A stretch of 64,000 nucleotides of DNA. Origin: Anaerolineales bacterium. GTDB lineage: Bacteria > Chloroflexota > Anaerolineae > Anaerolineales > Villigracilaceae. The notes beneath the pieces are model-generated. The model saw nothing but the letters and a program-made list of their open reading frames with translations, made no database searches and had not been told where the DNA came from. Location: contig JAFGSI010000067.1 of the NCBI GenBank assembly GCA_016934715.1, forward strand, positions 1 through 64,000, read 5' to 3'. Below, one piece after another: positions 1 through 6,918 of this stretch (position 1 is its first letter; every line of letters starts with the position of its first letter). The translations under genes and the position numbers were made by a program.

Positions 1-678
1 ACGCCGATCCCGGAACATGCCGCTCCCGTTGGGGGGGCGACCCCCCTGGAGGAGGTCTTCCCCGAGGAAAGGCTGCGATCCATTCTCGGCGCGCCGCCAG
101 CCCCGGGGACCGGGGTGCACCTGCCTGCATCCGAAACCCAGGATGAGGTCTCGCAGGCGTTCGACTGGATGGCGGACCAGCCGCAGCCCGCCGCGCCAGT
201 CTCTGCCGGCGCGACCGTCCAGGCGCCTGAGGTCGCTGCGGGCTTTGCCCAGCAACACCTGGCCCTATTGGGAAGCCTGCTGGCGCGGCCTTTGACAGGC
301 TCCGAGATAGCGGTATTGGGTCAGGTCTGGAGCAGTGTCGCCAATCCTGGCGACCTCGCCCGACTCGCAGCGGGGAACAGCCGCCGTCTCTTCAACAACC
401 ACCGCAATCGTTTCTGGCGGGCCGTGCGTCAGGACCCGGCTGCGCGGCAGTTGCTGACCGATGCCGGTTTCAGCTTCGGCCCCGGGCTGACCAGCGCGCC
501 GACCTACCTGCTGCCCAATGGAAATCGGGTTCAGGTGACGATCGACCACATCGTCGAGCGCCAGACCGACCCCGGGCGGGCCCTGGATCCAGGCAACCTG
601 CGCCTGTCTTTCCGGCGCGAGAACACGGTCGTCCTGCGTCTGCTGCACCAGTTGGATCCATTCCAGAGGCATCCTTGA
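1..678 (+). CDS. Putative eCIS cargo, HNH-like nuclease C-terminus (5' end outside window)
   Basis: The frame is open from base 1, so the N-terminus lies outside the window. The visible part begins with an Ala/Pro-rich linker and ends in about 100 residues that resemble HNH-type toxin nucleases. There is an FWRAV..DP..R segment, then IDHIVE (His codon at 547), DPGNLR (Asn codon at 595) and a terminal LLHQ (His codon at 646), giving the His-Asn-His order of the HNH fold. An ATG at 115 could start a shorter protein but lies inside the linker. The next genes are a DUF4157 metalloprotease and eCIS baseplate genes, so a delivered DNA- or RNA-cutting effector is a reasonable inference. No immunity gene is obvious beside it. 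The family call rests on pattern only. Confidence 0.5.
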   Translation, partial: TPIPEHAAPVGGATPLEEVFPEERLRSILGAPPAPGTGVHLPASETQDEVSQAFDWMADQPQPAAPVSAGATVQAPEVAAGFAQQHLALLGSLLARPLTGSEIAVLGQVWSSVANPGDLARLAAGNSRRLFNNHRNRFWRAVRQDPAARQLLTDAGFSFGPGLTSAPTYLLPNGNRVQVTIDHIVERQTDPGRALDPGNLRLSFRRENTVVLRLLHQLDPFQRHP

Positions 679-848
679 AATGGGAGGTCCATGGGGAGCG
701 TATCGGGATTTCCGTTTCAGGAGCGAATCGAGCCGATGGGAACACAGTTGTGGCCAGGCATGAAGGCACTCTCCAGGCAGCCTGCGAGCCACTGCATGGA
801 TGGGACCAAGTACGGATGCGTTAATTGGTAGATGGAGAAGGAGCGACC

Positions 849-2567
849 ATGCGGGATTATCTGAATCAGACAACCAGGCCAGTTCAGCCCATTTCCCATT
901 CCTCGGGATTGTCGCAACGCGCCGGTGTCGATCTGAACTCGCTGGACACGATTCCCTCGATCGTCCGCAACGTGCTCCGGGCTCCCGGCAGGCCGCTGGA
1001 AGAGAAGACACGTGCTGCCCTGGAGCCGCATTTCGGCCACGAATTCGGCCAGGTGCAGATCCACACCGATGCGGCCGCGGCCGATGCAGCCCGGACCGTC
1101 CATGCTCTGGCATTCACTGTTGGGAAGGATATTGTCTTTGGAAGGGATCAGTATGCGCCCACTACAAGAGCAGGCCGCGGCCTGCTCGCCCATGAACTGG
1201 CACACGTTGTCCAGCAAGGCGCGAAACCCCCGGCCTTTGGCGCGGCGCTTACGCTTGGCGGCTGTTCTGAACCGGCCGAGGCGGCCGCCGTCCGGGCGGC
1301 GGAGGCAGTTCTGGGGGGAATGCCGGTTCCGGCCCTCGGGACCAGTGTCCCGACCCTGCAGCGCCAAACAACGCCCATGGCGACCCTGGAGGATTTCGAT
1401 CGCAGCGCGCCGCCAATCCCGGCCGACGTTCCGCTGCCTTCGGAGGAGCTTCTGGGCGCTTTACGGGACCACGACTACCAACGCTTCTTCCGGCGGTTGG
1501 ATTCGCTGTCGTTGGCCGAACGCTTCCTCGTCGAGGAAGAACCAGACACCATGCATGCAATTCAGAACATCATGCCCCCGCGCGTGTTCTGGAGAGTCCA
1601 GCTTACCCTGCGCTTTGGAACCAGTCTTCCCTCGCATGTTGTCCGGCTACGTTCGCTCATCTACGGGCGGCATGCCCGGGAGATCATCAACCTGCTGCGC
1701 GCCTATCCGGCCCTGACCAACGAAAGCCAGGTGCCAGGGGTGGCCTTCCTGCTGGCCAGCATCTACGAAGGGACCCCGGAATATGAAGAGATCGTAGACG
1801 TGGCCACCCAGCCGGTCTGGTCCGAGCGCAGGCGCATCTCTTCCGCCGAGGAGGCGCACTATGAGCGCGATCCAGGAACAGGCCATTATTCCATCACCCG
1901 GTATACGAATCAGCTCCGTTACACCCTGGCCCGTACTGCCCAGGAGCTGCGCGTCATCGTCCGCATCCGTTTCGTGGAACCTGCCAACCCTGAAGAGCCC
2001 TGCGATTCGCCGAGCGACCGGAGTGCCTATGTGCCCGAATCCAGATTGGCGGATTGGCGGACCGGGATCGACAGCATCTGGAATAACCGTTTTGTGGCGG
2101 CGAATGGCGCCAGCCGTCTGCGGATCATCTTCCAGCCTTTCTTCGATAACAATGACCCCAATCCCAATATCGTAATCACGTATGTAAACAGCCCCGATTA
2201 CCAGCGTTCTTACGAAACGTGCTGGTGGAGCGGGGCGAACGGCCGGACCATCGCCCACGAGTTCGGACACATGCTCGGCAACCCGGATGAATACAACCTG
2301 CCCGGCCGGATCTCCGAGATCTCCGCCCCGGTCTGTTATCCCAGCGGGCGGGGCTGCATTGTCCTGAGCCCACAGGATGAGCTTCGCAACACGGTCGAAG
2401 GACTCACCGGCGAGGAGCGGCCAGCGCAAGTGGGCGGACATGACCTGCCGACGATCATGGGTTCGGGCAGGACCGTGGCACCGCGCCATGTCTTGCCGAT
2501 CCTGGAATGGTACAACGCCAACATGCTCCCGGCGGATGAGGCGCCCTACGCGCTCGAACGGGTGTGA
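849..2567 (+). CDS. DUF4157 (eCIS core) protein with C-terminal zinc metalloprotease motif
   Basis: This 572-residue protein begins at ATG 849, which has an AAGGAG ribosome site. A TTG at 825 is in frame but less likely. Residues of about 45-125 form a DUF4157 domain: a helical start, then a region with VQIHTD and IVFGRDQY, ending in HELAHVVQQ (residues 115-123). DUF4157 is a hallmark of eCIS loci and is found on cargo proteins. The C-terminal half carries a second and more complete motif, HEFGHMLGNPDEYN (residues 470-483): a zincin HExxH followed by GxxDEY, which could supply the third zinc ligand. The middle has no domain I recognise. The likely role is a protease effector loaded into the injection particle. 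The substrate cannot be told. Confidence 0.85.
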   Translation: MRDYLNQTTRPVQPISHSSGLSQRAGVDLNSLDTIPSIVRNVLRAPGRPLEEKTRAALEPHFGHEFGQVQIHTDAAAADAARTVHALAFTVGKDIVFGRDQYAPTTRAGRGLLAHELAHVVQQGAKPPAFGAALTLGGCSEPAEAAAVRAAEAVLGGMPVPALGTSVPTLQRQTTPMATLEDFDRSAPPIPADVPLPSEELLGALRDHDYQRFFRRLDSLSLAERFLVEEEPDTMHAIQNIMPPRVFWRVQLTLRFGTSLPSHVVRLRSLIYGRHAREIINLLRAYPALTNESQVPGVAFLLASIYEGTPEYEEIVDVATQPVWSERRRISSAEEAHYERDPGTGHYSITRYTNQLRYTLARTAQELRVIVRIRFVEPANPEEPCDSPSDRSAYVPESRLADWRTGIDSIWNNRFVAANGASRLRIIFQPFFDNNDPNPNIVITYVNSPDYQRSYETCWWSGANGRTIAHEFGHMLGNPDEYNLPGRISEISAPVCYPSGRGCIVLSPQDELRNTVEGLTGEERPAQVGGHDLPTIMGSGRTVAPRHVLPILEWYNANMLPADEAPYALERV

Positions 2568-2602
2568 CGCACCCAGCTGCCTCGAAGAAAGAGTGAATTG
2601 GA

Positions 2603-3604
2603 ATGATAAGTTGCACACGCATGCCTACCACAGACCGCACGCGCCAGTCTTTTCCGGCAGCCTCCACGCTGACCCAACAGGCCAGGCCCCTGGCTTCACA
2701 ACGCGTCACCCTCCTTCCGCAGCGGATCCTCTTCGGGGAGCAGGACCCGATCCATGCCCCCCTGATCAGGGATTACCGGCGCAGCGCCGGACTGCCTCCG
2801 GGCGGGGTCGACGAGTTCGGCAACCGGGTGGGGCCGTCCGACGCCGAACTGAAGTATTCCGGTCTCCTGACCGCTGGCAGCCCGGCCTCTCCGGCGGCTC
2901 GCTGGCTCGCCCCGGTCATCAATGCCCGCAATGCGGCCGAAGCCTACTACCGCTCGACGCCGCTCATCGATCCTCCCGGAGGCCTGACCACCCAGTTCAT
3001 CAACGCCGCCGAGATCCACTCCAACCATGATGTCGAGGCGGCCATCCCCAGCCCGACCGTCCAGAGCCGGGTGGACGGCGCGACGACCTACTGCTGGTTC
3101 AGTCAGCCGATCAGCGTCACCGGCCACACGCGCATGGATATCTTCTCGGCGGGCCCGTGGAACTACGTGATCAGCCGGGCCCAGGCCGGCACCAAGTTCT
3201 CGTGGAATGCTGCCTGCACATCCGGGACGGGGGATGTCACCATCCACGTCGACGGAAGGCCGGATGATGCCGGCCTGGAATCCTACGTCCGGCAGGGCGA
3301 AGCCGAGCACAACACCGACTCCGAACAGGCCTTCAACAACACCATCGCCCGCTACGCCGCCAATGTCAACCAGCATGTTGGCGATAACCCCTCGACGCGT
3401 GTCTCCGGTCCCAACCTGGTCGCCTGCCACCGCTCCCTGGATGCGCTGGCGAACCGGAGCCTGCTGACCGACTTCGCCATCCAGTTAAACGCTGCCACGG
3501 ACCGGCGGCATGCTGGCGGCCGGCACAGCGCCGGCATCACCGGGCTGACGATCTCCCCGGATTGCTCGCGGGTCACAGTCATCATGGAAGCCGGAACGCT
3601 CTGA
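2603..3604 (+). CDS. Unclassified 333-residue protein between eCIS cargo and baseplate genes
   Basis: I do not recognise this family. There is no signal peptide or membrane segment. The N-terminal 60 residues look flexible (Ser/Thr/Gln/Pro-rich), followed by a stretch with RDYRRSAGLPPGG and a mixed beta-rich middle. The C-terminal third has a helical segment, EAEHNTDSEQAFNNTIARY, that faintly resembles the active helix of some zinc peptidases (acidic and His residues in register), then CHRSLDAL and a Cys in SPDCSR. The gene sits 35 bases after the DUF4157 metalloprotease and 19 bases before the CIS_tube gene, so it should be co-transcribed with both. It could be a second cargo, a loading adaptor or an immunity protein. 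An internal ATG at 2621 is an alternative start. Confidence 0.7.
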   Translation: MISCTRMPTTDRTRQSFPAASTLTQQARPLASQRVTLLPQRILFGEQDPIHAPLIRDYRRSAGLPPGGVDEFGNRVGPSDAELKYSGLLTAGSPASPAARWLAPVINARNAAEAYYRSTPLIDPPGGLTTQFINAAEIHSNHDVEAAIPSPTVQSRVDGATTYCWFSQPISVTGHTRMDIFSAGPWNYVISRAQAGTKFSWNAACTSGTGDVTIHVDGRPDDAGLESYVRQGEAEHNTDSEQAFNNTIARYAANVNQHVGDNPSTRVSGPNLVACHRSLDALANRSLLTDFAIQLNAATDRRHAGGRHSAGITGLTISPDCSRVTVIMEAGTL

Positions 3605-3623
3605 CCCCTGGAGGTACGAAACC

Positions 3624-4268
3624 ATGTCTTCCTCCCCCATCTCCCCCCGTCTGATCAAAGGCGCCATCATCGGCATCGATGTTGCCAACCCGCTGGCCAG
3701 CGTGACCATCTTCCAGTACAACCCCGACACGCTGACCCGCAGCCTGCAGGCCCAGACCAGCGGCGGCGAGGGGGGCGGCCGTTCCGAGCCGCAGCGCCTG
3801 AAGGGCCCGCCGACCGAGAACATCCGCCTGGAGGTCGAGATCGACGCCACCGACCAGCTCGAGAGCGAGGGCCCGGCCAGGGGCGTGGGCATCCATCCCC
3901 AGCTGGCCGCCCTGGAGATGCTGCTCTACCCCAAGCTGCAGTCGGTCATCACCAACAGCGCCCTGCTGGCGACCGGGATGATCGAGATCGTGCCGGTCGA
4001 AGGTCCGTTTACCCTGTTCATCTGGGGGCCGCAGCGGGTCCTGCCGGTCCGCCTGACCGAGTTCTCGGTCACCGAGGAGGCCCACGATACCCTGCTCAAC
4101 CCGATCCGGGCCAAGGTCGCCCTCGGCATGCGGGTCCTGAACTACAACGACTTTCCCGTGACCCATCCTGGCTTCTCCATGTTCCTGGTCCACCAGGGTG
4201 TCAAGGAGGCCATGGCCGTGGTTGGCAGTGTGGGCAATGTCGCTTCGTTTGGTCTGAGCCTGATGTGA
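3624..4268 (+). CDS. Contractile injection system tube-associated protein (CIS_tube/Afp7-like)
   Basis: This 214-residue protein carries the typical signature of the CIS_tube family, with FQYNPDTLTR near residue 30 followed by a Gly-rich loop and the segment IRLEVEIDATD. Afp7-type members sit at the junction of inner tube and central spike and often carry a LysM domain at the C-terminus. Here that domain is missing and the next gene seems to supply it separately. The start is ATG 3624 with GGAGG at 3610-3614. It is the first structural gene of a run whose order (tube cap, gpX-like, spike, PAAR, gp25, baseplate) matches eCIS loci. The hydrophobic C-terminus (AMAVVGSVGNVASFGLSLM) is probably buried, not membrane-bound. 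Confidence 0.85.
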   Translation: MSSSPISPRLIKGAIIGIDVANPLASVTIFQYNPDTLTRSLQAQTSGGEGGGRSEPQRLKGPPTENIRLEVEIDATDQLESEGPARGVGIHPQLAALEMLLYPKLQSVITNSALLATGMIEIVPVEGPFTLFIWGPQRVLPVRLTEFSVTEEAHDTLLNPIRAKVALGMRVLNYNDFPVTHPGFSMFLVHQGVKEAMAVVGSVGNVASFGLSLM

Positions 4269-4275
4269 GGTGATG

Positions 4276-4569
4276 ATGTTCGATCCGAACAGCCGTTACG
4301 CCAAGATCCCGACCGCCTCGCTGACCGAGCCGGGCGGTCGCGAGATCGTCTACGTCCGCCGCCGCTTCCTGCCGCGCGCGGATGACCTGGCCACCCTGGT
4401 CGAGCTGACCGTGACCCAGGGTGACCGCCTGGACCTGGCTTGCGCCCGCGCCCTCGGTGACCCGGAGCAGTTCTGGCGGGCCTGCGATGCCAGCAACGCC
4501 ATGCACCCATCTGAACTGACCGGGCAGAGCAGCCAGACGATCCGGTTCCCGATCCCGCAGCCGCAATGA
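4276..4569 (+). CDS. Small LysM/gpX-like baseplate hub protein
   Basis: This 97-residue protein resembles the LysM-like or phage tail protein X family that accompanies gpD spike genes. The central part, DLATLVELTVTQGDRLDLACARALGDPEQFWRACDASN, has the LysM-type pattern of GDRLD..A..LGDP..FW. The protein ends in a short basic and Pro/Gln tail. It probably binds the hub between tube and spike and does not bind glycans. Three start codons lie in a row (GTG 4270, ATG 4273, ATG 4276). GAGGTG at 4267-4272 fits the last one best. The stop overlaps the start of the gpD-like gene by four bases, so the two should be translated together. Confidence 0.75.
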   Translation: MFDPNSRYAKIPTASLTEPGGREIVYVRRRFLPRADDLATLVELTVTQGDRLDLACARALGDPEQFWRACDASNAMHPSELTGQSSQTIRFPIPQPQ

Positions 4570-5708
4570 ATGCACTCGGTATCCGCCTGACCCTGATGAT
4601 CGGCCCGAGCGTGCCGATCCTGGCGCCGCCGCTCTACCTGGAGAACCTGCAGTCGCTGCAGGTGACCCACTCAGACAGCGGCCGCTCGGGATTCCAGATC
4701 ACCTTCCAGGCCGGGCGTCCCGGGCCTGCCAGCATGATGGACTATCCGCTCCTGGCGCTGCCGCTGCTCAAGGTCTTCAACCGGGTGGTCCTGATCGTGA
4801 CCCTCAACGCCGTGCCGCGGGTGTTGATGGATGGCATCATCACCAACCAGCAGCTCTCCCCTGGCGACCAGCCCGGGACCGGCACGGTCACCGTCACCGG
4901 CGAGGACGTCTCAGTGATGATGGACATGGAGGAGAAGAACGTCGAGCATCCGGCCCAGCCGGAGCTGGCGATCGCCAACAAGATCATCGCCAGCTATGCC
5001 CAGTACGGCCTGCTCCCGATCGTCCTGCCGCCGGCGGCGATGGAAGTGCCACTGCCGATCGAGCGCATCCCGGCCCAGCGCGGCACCGATCTGGCCTATC
5101 TCCAGGAGATGGCCGGGCGGCACGGCTACGTCTTCTACATCACGCCGGGGCCGGCCCCGCTCTCCAACACGGCCTACTGGGGCCCGCCGGTGCGGGTCGG
5201 GCTGCCCCAGCCGGCCCTGTCGGTCAACCTGGGACCGCAGACCAATGTCAGCTCGATCAATTTTCAAAACAACGGCCTGGCCCCGACCCTGGTTGCCGGC
5301 CAGCTGCAGGACCGCCAGACCAACCAGAGCGTGCCGGTGCAGACCTTCGCCAGCACGCGCCCGCCGCTCTCCAGCCTGCCGGCGGTGATCGCCAACCAGC
5401 CCAACGTGCGCACCCGCCGCTTCCAGGGCAGCGGCCTGAACATCGTCCAGTCGTTCGGCCGGGCCCAGGCCCAGACCGACGCCTCCACCGACGACACCCT
5501 GACCGTCAGCGGCGAGCTGGACGCCGTCCGTTACGGGGCGCTCCTCCAGGCCCGCAGCCTGGTTGGCCTGCGCGGGGTGGGTTTCACCTTCGACGGTTTC
5601 TATTACGTCAAAAGCGTCACCCACAACCTCAGCCGCGGCGATTACCGGCAGAGTTTCACCCTGACCCGCGAGGGCACCGGCGCCATCAGCCCGGCGGTTG
5701 CGCCATAA
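4566..5708 (+). CDS. gpD-like spike base protein (phage late control D family)
   Basis: This 380-residue protein corresponds to the gp27/gpD-like half of a VgrG or Afp8 spike, which forms the threefold ring holding the spike tip. Supporting segments are VTVTGEDVSVMMDMEEKN (the typical ligand-swapped beta-barrel region) and RGTDLAYLQEMAGRHGYVFYI, which matches the family pattern of a 'YLQ.LA...GY.FY' helix-strand, plus a C-terminal FTFDGFYYVKSVTHNLSRGDYRQSFTLTREG. In Afp8 this half is fused to the gp5-like OB fold. Here the OB-fold half is the separate next gene. The start ATG 4566 overlaps the stop of the previous gene. Confidence 0.85.
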   Translation: MNALGIRLTLMIGPSVPILAPPLYLENLQSLQVTHSDSGRSGFQITFQAGRPGPASMMDYPLLALPLLKVFNRVVLIVTLNAVPRVLMDGIITNQQLSPGDQPGTGTVTVTGEDVSVMMDMEEKNVEHPAQPELAIANKIIASYAQYGLLPIVLPPAAMEVPLPIERIPAQRGTDLAYLQEMAGRHGYVFYITPGPAPLSNTAYWGPPVRVGLPQPALSVNLGPQTNVSSINFQNNGLAPTLVAGQLQDRQTNQSVPVQTFASTRPPLSSLPAVIANQPNVRTRRFQGSGLNIVQSFGRAQAQTDASTDDTLTVSGELDAVRYGALLQARSLVGLRGVGFTFDGFYYVKSVTHNLSRGDYRQSFTLTREGTGAISPAVAP

Positions 5709-5721
5709 CTGGAAGGAAGTC

Positions 5722-6222
5722 ATGACACAATATTTCGGCAAGTACCGTGGCAAAGTGGAGAACAACATCGACCCGTTGATGCTGGGCCGCGTGCAGGTCA
5801 GCGTCCCGGCGGTGCTCGGCGAGGGCAGCCTGAGTTGGGCCATGCCCTGTGTGCCGTATGCCGGCAGCGGGGTGGGCTTCTTTCTGATCCCGCCCACGGA
5901 GGCCAATGTGTGGGTTGAGTTCGAGGGCGGCGACATCGATGCCCCCATCTGGAGCGGCTGCTTCTGGGGCCTCGGCGAAGTCCCGGCTGCTCCGGCCATT
6001 CCTCAGATGAAGGTCATCAAGGTGGATGGCATCAGCCTGACCTTGAGCGAACTGCCCGGCGCCGGCGGGGTGACCCTGGAGGTCTCGCCGCCGGTGGTGG
6101 CCCTGCCGCTCAAGATGACCTTCGATTCGATGGGCGTCAAGGTCGAAGCCGGTCCGCTGGGTACGCTCGAACTCACCCCGGCCGGGGTCAAGATCAACAA
6201 CGGCGCCCTGGAGGTGACCTGA
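5722..6222 (+). CDS. gpV-like spike protein with gp5-type OB fold
   Basis: This 166-residue protein is the baseplate assembly V-like half of a split spike. The N-terminus (YFGKYRGKVENNIDPLMLGRVQVSVPAVLG) is the classic gp5/VgrG OB-fold opening, followed by WAMPCVPYAGSGVGFFLIPP and VWVEFEGGDIDAPIWSGCFWG, the usual strand pattern of that domain. The last 60 residues alternate hydrophobic and polar residues and probably form a short triangular beta-prism that receives the PAAR-like tip. ATG 5722 with GGAAGGAAG just upstream is a better start than TTG 5698 inside the previous gene. The stop overlaps the PAAR-like gene by one base. Confidence 0.85.
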   Translation: MTQYFGKYRGKVENNIDPLMLGRVQVSVPAVLGEGSLSWAMPCVPYAGSGVGFFLIPPTEANVWVEFEGGDIDAPIWSGCFWGLGEVPAAPAIPQMKVIKVDGISLTLSELPGAGGVTLEVSPPVVALPLKMTFDSMGVKVEAGPLGTLELTPAGVKINNGALEVT

Positions 6223-6545
6223 TGCCCGGCTTCCTGCTCCACGTCGGCGCGACGGTAATCTGCGGCCACGCCGGGCAGGCGCAGCCAACGGTGTCCGATC
6301 CGCGCGTCAAGGTGGCCGGCCAGCCGGTGACCACCCAGAGCGCCCCTTACATGGTTGCCGGCTGCCCGTTCACCACCCCGGCGGGCGTGCCCCTGCCGTG
6401 TGTCACCGGGCAGTGGGTGACCGGCGCCCTGCGGGTCAAGGCCGGCGGGCAGCCCGTCCTGCTGCAGGACAGCCAGGCGATCACCATTCCCAACGGCGTG
6501 CCCCTGACCGTGGTGGTCACCCAGCCGCGCGTCAAAGGAATGTGA
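6222..6545 (+). CDS. PAAR-like spike tip protein
   Basis: This 107-residue protein matches the PAAR-like group that caps contractile injection spikes (the Afp10 position). The N-terminus GFLLHVGATVICGHAGQAQP supplies a Cys-His pair, and a further Cys occurs in MVAGCPF and in LPCVTGQW, which may bind the structural metal of the tip. The repeated pattern of short strands separated by Gly/Pro turns (VKVAGQPV, VKAGGQPV) fits the pointed beta-structure. ATG 6222 overlaps the stop of the gpV-like gene (TGATG). No C-terminal toxin extension is present, so the tip is structural and cargo must be carried elsewhere in the particle. Confidence 0.85.
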   Translation: MPGFLLHVGATVICGHAGQAQPTVSDPRVKVAGQPVTTQSAPYMVAGCPFTTPAGVPLPCVTGQWVTGALRVKAGGQPVLLQDSQAITIPNGVPLTVVVTQPRVKGM

Positions 6546-6560
6546 AGAGAAGAGGTCAGC

Positions 6561-6917
6561 ATGCAGATCGATTATCCCCATCATATCGCCCGGGACGGGC
6601 GCACCGCCCAGACCGGCACGGACGATCACATCCGTGACCTGATCGAGCAGGTGCTGTTCACCAACCCCGGCGAACGAGTCAACCGCCCGACCTTTGGCTG
6701 CGGCCTGCTCCAGATGGTCTTTGGACCGAACAGCCCCGAGCTGGCCAGCGCCACCCAGTTCCTGGTCCAGAGCGCCCTCCAGCAGTGGCTCGGCGAGCTG
6801 ATCCAGGTTGAGGCGGTCGAGGTCGAGAGCCTGGACACGACCCTGCGCGTCGACATCGCCTATCTCGTGCGCCGCACGCAGGAAAAACAGCAGGCGCAGT
6901 TCCTACGGCAGGTGTGA
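6561..6917 (+). CDS. GPW/gp25-like baseplate wedge protein
   Basis: This 118-residue protein is a clear member of the T4 gp25/P2 gpW family, which starts sheath polymerisation from the baseplate. It shows the diagnostic segment FTNPGERVNRPTFGCGLLQMVFGPN at about residues 33-57. A helix with IRDLIEQV precedes that segment and an amphipathic C-terminal region VDIAYLVRRTQEKQQAQFL follows it. The length is normal. It follows the PAAR-like gene after 15 bases and is followed by the first large baseplate gene one base after its stop, so it belongs to the same transcript. Confidence 0.9.
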   Translation: MQIDYPHHIARDGRTAQTGTDDHIRDLIEQVLFTNPGERVNRPTFGCGLLQMVFGPNSPELASATQFLVQSALQQWLGELIQVEAVEVESLDTTLRVDIAYLVRRTQEKQQAQFLRQV

Positions 6918-6918
6918 G

